From: a bacterium
Lineage (GTDB): Bacteria; Patescibacteriota; Saccharimonadia; Saccharimonadales; Saccharimonadaceae
NCBI GenBank assembly: GCA_030429975.1
Contig: JAUIGB010000002.1
Span: forward strand, 36,493 to 100,492
Direction: 5' to 3'
Length of the DNA stretch: 64,000 nucleotides
Shown: positions 60,559-64,000 of the stretch, one piece after another
How positions within the stretch are numbered: the first letter of the stretch is position 1
How the letters are laid out: the number at the start of each line of letters is the position of its first letter
Made by a program: the position numbers and the translations under genes
Notes under the pieces: generated by a model
Told to the model about the DNA's origin: nothing
Seen by the model: only the letters and a program-made list of their open reading frames with translations
Databases searched by the model: none

Positions 60559-61119
60559 ATGATGAAAATGACCGTCAAAAAGAGGCATTTGGTGGCGACG
60601 TTTGTTTTTTTGCTAGCCAGTCTATTCTTTCACCCTTCAGCAATGGCCTCGCCTTTTGGACAAGGACTATTTGGCGCAGACGTGCCGTTCGGCTCCCTTA
60701 CCAGCATAGATATGTCATTCAGCGGCGATGTTGACTTTACTCTAACTCCGGGAGGTGGAAACTTCAGTGGCCAAGGTTCACACACGGTAACGGTCACTTC
60801 TACTGATGTTGTCGGCTATAAGCTCTACGCATGGGCGTCGTCTGGCACTAATATGAGTAACGGTACCGAAACTATACCTGCCAGTGGAAACAGTAGCGCA
60901 AACCCGCTATCTATCAACACGTGGGGGTACAATACCACTGGTAATACAACTAACTATCTAGGCATGCTGTCCACTCCGTCATTGATAAAAGATGCCGATG
61001 GACCCTACAAAAACGGTGATGACACGAGCGTATACTACGGTGCTAATGTGGATATAACCACGCCAGCCAGTGACTACAGCGTACCGATAACATATACGGT
61101 TGCAGCGGAATACCAGTAG
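60559..61119 (+). CDS. Secreted WxL-like surface protein
   Basis: 186 residues with a signal peptide (about 1-30; AMA/SP). The mature domain is beta rich with TWGYNTTGNTTNYLG and a C-terminal VPITYTVAAEYQ, a pattern common in WGY/WxL-like surface domains. No anchor is visible. Start codon choice between 60559 and 60562 is open. The gene ends 2 bases before the stop of the DUF916-like gene on the other strand. Confidence 0.78.
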   Translation: MMKMTVKKRHLVATFVFLLASLFFHPSAMASPFGQGLFGADVPFGSLTSIDMSFSGDVDFTLTPGGGNFSGQGSHTVTVTSTDVVGYKLYAWASSGTNMSNGTETIPASGNSSANPLSINTWGYNTTGNTTNYLGMLSTPSLIKDADGPYKNGDDTSVYYGANVDITTPASDYSVPITYTVAAEYQ

Positions 61120-61121
61120 TC

Positions 61122-61994
61122 TTATACGTTTGTCTTATTGGAACTACGCCTAAGCTGTGTTAACCATTTAGCAGATAGCACCAACAGTACAACGAAAATA
61201 ATAGACCACGGCGGGAGGTAAAGGATACCCGCTCTCTTTGTTACTATTTCTTCCGATAAGTCAGTCTTGTAGCCATATGTCAGGGTATAGTAACCTGGCA
61301 AAAAGGGCATTTGAACGGAACCGCCGACTCGTCTAACAGTATCGGGCAGTAGCGTATGGGTAAACTTGGAGTCGGCTGATTCGTACAGGAATCCGCCTAT
61401 TCTCCCAAAGAACTCTGCATTGTAATGAACGTTACCCGTATTACTAGCATCATAGGAATATACAAGTTTGTCATCAAAAATCACAAAAGGGAGTTCCTCA
61501 TTATTGATAGAACCACTTATCACGTGTTCACCATCTATGCTAAGAAATAGCATAGATATAACTTGAGCAATCCGCTCATAACCATCGCTTGACATGTCGG
61601 CGCTCGCGGTTAGGGCAAAGTAATGACCCCCAGGGGAAACCGTCTGTGGAACGTCAATTACGAATTTCATATCTTTTTCTTCGCCCGGAGCAAGCTCAAC
61701 AGATGGTTCTTCGGGCCGCACCCAATCGTCATCAAACTTACTAAATACATGATCGTAGCTATAGTTGGATGCTGAAAAATTTTGCACCGACAAAACAACC
61801 GTCAAAGGATCATTCGTGTTGTTTGTCACCCTGACTGTAGTCCGCGTCACCTTTCCTATACGCGCCGAGACCTCATTTCTCACCGGAGTGACAGTTAGCC
61901 CCCTGAAATTTGCTTGAGCATGCGTGGATGACGCGGCAAACAGGATAGCAACAAATATGCTACAGAATACTACTGTCAGCCCCGCTCTCTTCAT
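61122..61994 (-). CDS. DUF916-like surface protein with C-terminal anchor
   Basis: 290 residues, the same layout as the 57257-58303 product: signal peptide (about 1-26, THA/QA), an Ig-like domain (GLTVTPVRNEVSARIGK, TTVRVTNNTNDPLTV), a second beta domain and a C-terminal membrane helix (about 262-280) with a basic tail. It may hold the WxL-like protein of the opposite strand. Confidence 0.82.
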   Translation of the reverse strand: MKRAGLTVVFCSIFVAILFAASSTHAQANFRGLTVTPVRNEVSARIGKVTRTTVRVTNNTNDPLTVVLSVQNFSASNYSYDHVFSKFDDDWVRPEEPSVELAPGEEKDMKFVIDVPQTVSPGGHYFALTASADMSSDGYERIAQVISMLFLSIDGEHVISGSINNEELPFVIFDDKLVYSYDASNTGNVHYNAEFFGRIGGFLYESADSKFTHTLLPDTVRRVGGSVQMPFLPGYYTLTYGYKTDLSEEIVTKRAGILYLPPWSIIFVVLLVLSAKWLTQLRRSSNKTNV

Positions 61995-62066
61995 ATGATT
62001 ATTATAGCGCAGGATTCACGCTAATTTGACCTGATGTAGAGAATACGCATACATAGACTACAAGGA

Positions 62067-63221
62067 CTATACGGTCGAGAAACCATCTAGGGAGCGAGTG
62101 GGCCTAGGGGATGGGATGCGAGAAGGTGTTACAGGCCTAGGTTGCTCTGCACCTCGTACTGGAATAATCGTGGTTGCCATTGGAGATGGTCGCGATCCAC
62201 CGGCAAGCCCCTCCATCATACGAACCGGTATTTTCTGCTTAGCTGGAGTGGCCACAGGATCTAACTCACTGGCTAATTGATTGGCGTTTGTCAACGGCTG
62301 CGGATTCGCGTGATTCACTACCGGCTCTGTTGATGCCACCTCATCGTCGTCGTCAGACTGACTTTCTAGCGCCCGACGTAGCCGCAAAGCGCGTTGCCTT
62401 GCTCTTTCCAGTTCATCAACCATTTCATCTGCAACAAGCGCCTTGGGCTTGCTCTTTTTGCGCTTACTGGTTTGGTGCCTGATAAAGACTACGAACGCTC
62501 CCAGCTCATAGACCGCTATTATAGGCACCGCAATAATAGCCATGTTCAAAGCGTCAGGCGTAGGAGTGATTATTGCGGCCGCTACCGTCGCGCCAATGAT
62601 TACGAACCTTTGCGATGATGATAATCCGCCAGGTGGAATAGGCTTTACATGATCGAACAAAAATAATAGCAATGGAATTTGAAACAAAGCTGCTAATCCT
62701 AGCACGTATGCTACAACAAATCCCAAATACGAATCTGCCGTCAAGTTCGGAGCGACTGCATCTCCGGCAAAAGTAGTAAGGAAATTTAACGCTGCCGGTA
62801 TAGCTACAAAGTATCCAAACAAAGCACCTGCAGAGGCTAAGAATCCAGACACAAGAATAAATGTAGCTACGAACCTACGAGACGCGCGAAACATTAGCGG
62901 CTGTAGGAACTTGTAGATATGATAAACAAAAACAGGTATCGCCAAAAGTGCACCGAAATAAATACTTAGTGTAAAAATAAATCCAAAACCGCCACCCGGT
63001 GTCAAATATACCAGTTGTTCGCCGTGCAATGGCGCCATCACTATATCTACAAGTGTATCCTTGAACTGAAAAGCCAAGGCAGACGCCAGCACGAGCGCGG
63101 AAACAACCCAAAACAGCCTATTACGTAATTCGTATAGATGCTCGAGAAAAGTTAGTTCAGTACGCTGACTATTACTTCTCTGCTTTTTGAGTTTGTTTTG
63201 TTTGTTTTTGCTTTGAATCAT
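62067..63221 (-). CDS. tatC: Sec-independent translocase TatC with long C-terminal tail
   Basis: 384 residues. TELTFLEHLYELRNRLFW is the conserved N-terminus; six membrane helices follow to about residue 250. The extra 130-residue cytoplasmic tail is Arg/Lys-rich with a coiled-coil part (ELERARQRALRLRRALESQ), an acidic patch and a Pro-rich end, not found in standard TatC. The start overlaps tatA by 50 bases. Confidence 0.95.
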   Translation of the reverse strand: MIQSKNKQNKLKKQRSNSQRTELTFLEHLYELRNRLFWVVSALVLASALAFQFKDTLVDIVMAPLHGEQLVYLTPGGGFGFIFTLSIYFGALLAIPVFVYHIYKFLQPLMFRASRRFVATFILVSGFLASAGALFGYFVAIPAALNFLTTFAGDAVAPNLTADSYLGFVVAYVLGLAALFQIPLLLFLFDHVKPIPPGGLSSSQRFVIIGATVAAAIITPTPDALNMAIIAVPIIAVYELGAFVVFIRHQTSKRKKSKPKALVADEMVDELERARQRALRLRRALESQSDDDDEVASTEPVVNHANPQPLTNANQLASELDPVATPAKQKIPVRMMEGLAGGSRPSPMATTIIPVRGAEQPRPVTPSRIPSPRPTRSLDGFSTV

Positions 63222-63354
63222 TGCTCATCCCTTTACGCAATTCTTGCATGGACTGACCAACACTACGTGCGAGTTCCGGTAGTTTCCTACCCCCAACCAA
63301 GAGAAGCACAATCAGCAAAATGATTACTAATTCCGGTGTTCCTATTCCGAACAT
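63172..63354 (-). CDS. tatA: Sec-independent translocase TatA
   Basis: 60 residues. One membrane helix (PELVIILLIVLLLVG), the hinge GGRKLPELARSVGQSMQE and a polar tail. GAGGGA stands before the ATG. Upstream of tatC on the same transcript. Confidence 0.94.
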   Translation of the reverse strand: MFGIGTPELVIILLIVLLLVGGRKLPELARSVGQSMQELRKGMSNDSKQKQTKQTQKAEK

Positions 63355-63425
63355 GGTTCCCTCACTTATTATTTATTAACAGTTACTATTGTATACCCTA
63401 TATAACGCTAGTGCAACAGGTAATT

Positions 63426-63923
63426 TTATTTTCTAGCTACTTTCACCATGGCGGTACGGATTGTCTGACCATGTAGCGTGTACCCAGATTGTAGCTCTTC
63501 CGCGACCACCTCTTGATCGCCTTCTGATTCTTCGTCCATTTGTACGGCTTCATGCAGCTCCGGGTTAAAGACAGTGCCTGGACTTGCTACAATCCTTTTT
63601 AAGTTCATGCTCTCCAGAGATTTATCTAAATTCTTTGCTAACCCTGCAATACCCTGAGCCCATTTATTATCAGCTAGATCTTCGGGCATGTGCGCAACAG
63701 CTCGCTCGATATTGTCGATAACTGGCAGCAACTTTGCGACTGAAGTAGCCTCGCCTGTCATGCGGGCAATTTGCTTCTCCTGCTCTACGCGCTTTCGATA
63801 ATTCTCGAAGTCGGCGCGAGTTCGTTGCAAATCCAACGTCAGCTCCTCTATGCGCTTAGCAAACTCCTCTACTGACGGTGTCTCAGCTTGCGCTTGATCT
63901 TGTTTTTGCTTGCCTTTTGCCAT
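63426..63923 (-). CDS. grpE: Nucleotide exchange factor GrpE
   Basis: 165 residues: a coiled-coil N-terminal half (RIEELTLDLQRTRADFENYR) and a C-terminal beta domain (GTVFNPELHEAVQ, LQSGYTLHGQTIRTAMVKV). It drives ADP release from DnaK. The ATG directly follows the hrcA stop, with GAGGAGG in the hrcA end as Shine-Dalgarno. Confidence 0.97.
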   Translation of the reverse strand: MAKGKQKQDQAQAETPSVEEFAKRIEELTLDLQRTRADFENYRKRVEQEKQIARMTGEATSVAKLLPVIDNIERAVAHMPEDLADNKWAQGIAGLAKNLDKSLESMNLKRIVASPGTVFNPELHEAVQMDEESEGDQEVVAEELQSGYTLHGQTIRTAMVKVARK

Positions 63924-64000
63924 TTATAATACCTCCTCTAACATTGCACCCGCATGGCGCACCAGTCGCATTACTTTTCCATAGCTCTGACGCGTGGGGC
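63924..64000 (-). CDS. hrcA: Heat-inducible repressor HrcA, C-terminal end (cut by window edge)
   Basis: The minus strand reads PTRQSYGKVMRLVRHAGAML and ends EEVL-stop (TAA at 63924-63926), matching the HrcA C-terminus (GPTRMxYxxV type). HrcA binds CIRCE and represses dnaK and dnaJ here. It is directly followed by grpE. Confidence 0.88.
   Translation of the reverse strand, partial: PTRQSYGKVMRLVRHAGAMLEEVL

Noticed and set aside
1..64000. CRISPR array, insertion sequence or prophage
   Set aside because: No regularly spaced repeats, cas genes, transposase or phage structural genes were seen.

Overview
This window looks like part of the chromosome of a small-genome Patescibacteria (CPR) bacterium, most probably a Candidatus Saccharibacteria (TM7) relative. 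That placement is my inference from gene content: a gapless gene layout, a PilB-PilC-PilM-PilN-PilO type IV pilus operon with ComEC, a MurT/GatD pair, many secreted proteins of unknown function, and no biosynthetic operons. No rRNA gene is present to confirm it. The standard bacterial code fits: TGA ends murT, pilM, pilO and apbE.

Layout. 0-6.4 kb: start of glyA, an XRE-MurA fusion, tRNA-His, tRNA-Gly with a tRNA-like neighbour, a Nudix protein, DUF4260, tRNA-Arg and two surface proteins. 6.4-13.7 kb: a membrane-anchored Clp-type ATPase module, murT-gatD, Nudix, Bcp, GtrA, tRNA-Pro and a GC-rich orphan. 13.7-27 kb: a membrane protein, rny, tsaB-tsaE, the pilus operon, and recA-mazG-hydrolase-recX. 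27-32.3 kb: a pilin, a PH-domain protein, ruvB, ruvA, a class A penicillin-binding protein and ruvC. 32.4-42 kb: a UGA-interrupted HAD phosphatase, a flavin electron-transfer cassette (FMN-binding protein, ApbE, RnfD/NqrB-like-FNR fusion), a lamin-tail surface protein, yebC, a second pilin, comEC, a 6-phosphogluconolactonase and a secreted esterase. 42-54 kb: tRNA-Lys, a phosphatase, a small-protein cassette around a YunG-like gene, RimK with a RimB-like protease, an ATP-grasp enzyme, a MATCAP/DUF1704-like metalloprotease, a PepE-like peptidase, dnaJ, an amidotransferase, an alpha/alpha-barrel glycosidase-like protein and an HD protein. 54-64 kb: a GC-rich MmpS-like gene, dnaK with CIRCE, a surface-protein locus, tatC-tatA, grpE and the end of hrcA.

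How it works together. PilB/C/M/N/O, two prepilins and ComEC with RecA and RuvABC suggest pilus-driven DNA uptake and recombination. MurA, MurT/GatD and the penicillin-binding protein make and amidate Gram-positive type peptidoglycan. HrcA, CIRCE, DnaK, DnaJ and GrpE form one heat-shock regulon. Many secreted or anchored proteins, together with Tat, build the cell surface, as expected for an organism living on another cell.

The most unusual signals are: (1) a -10 box 6-9 bases before the start codon in more than twenty genes, which implies widespread leaderless mRNAs; (2) an MmpS-like gene of actinobacterial look, a candidate gene captured from a host; (3) an extracytosolic flavin transfer cassette; (4) a tRNA-like multi-hairpin element carrying the 3' end of tRNA-Gly; (5) tRNA trailers whose terminator stem includes the CCA end; (6) an in-frame UGA in a HAD gene; (7) a surface locus resembling WxL/DUF916 systems.
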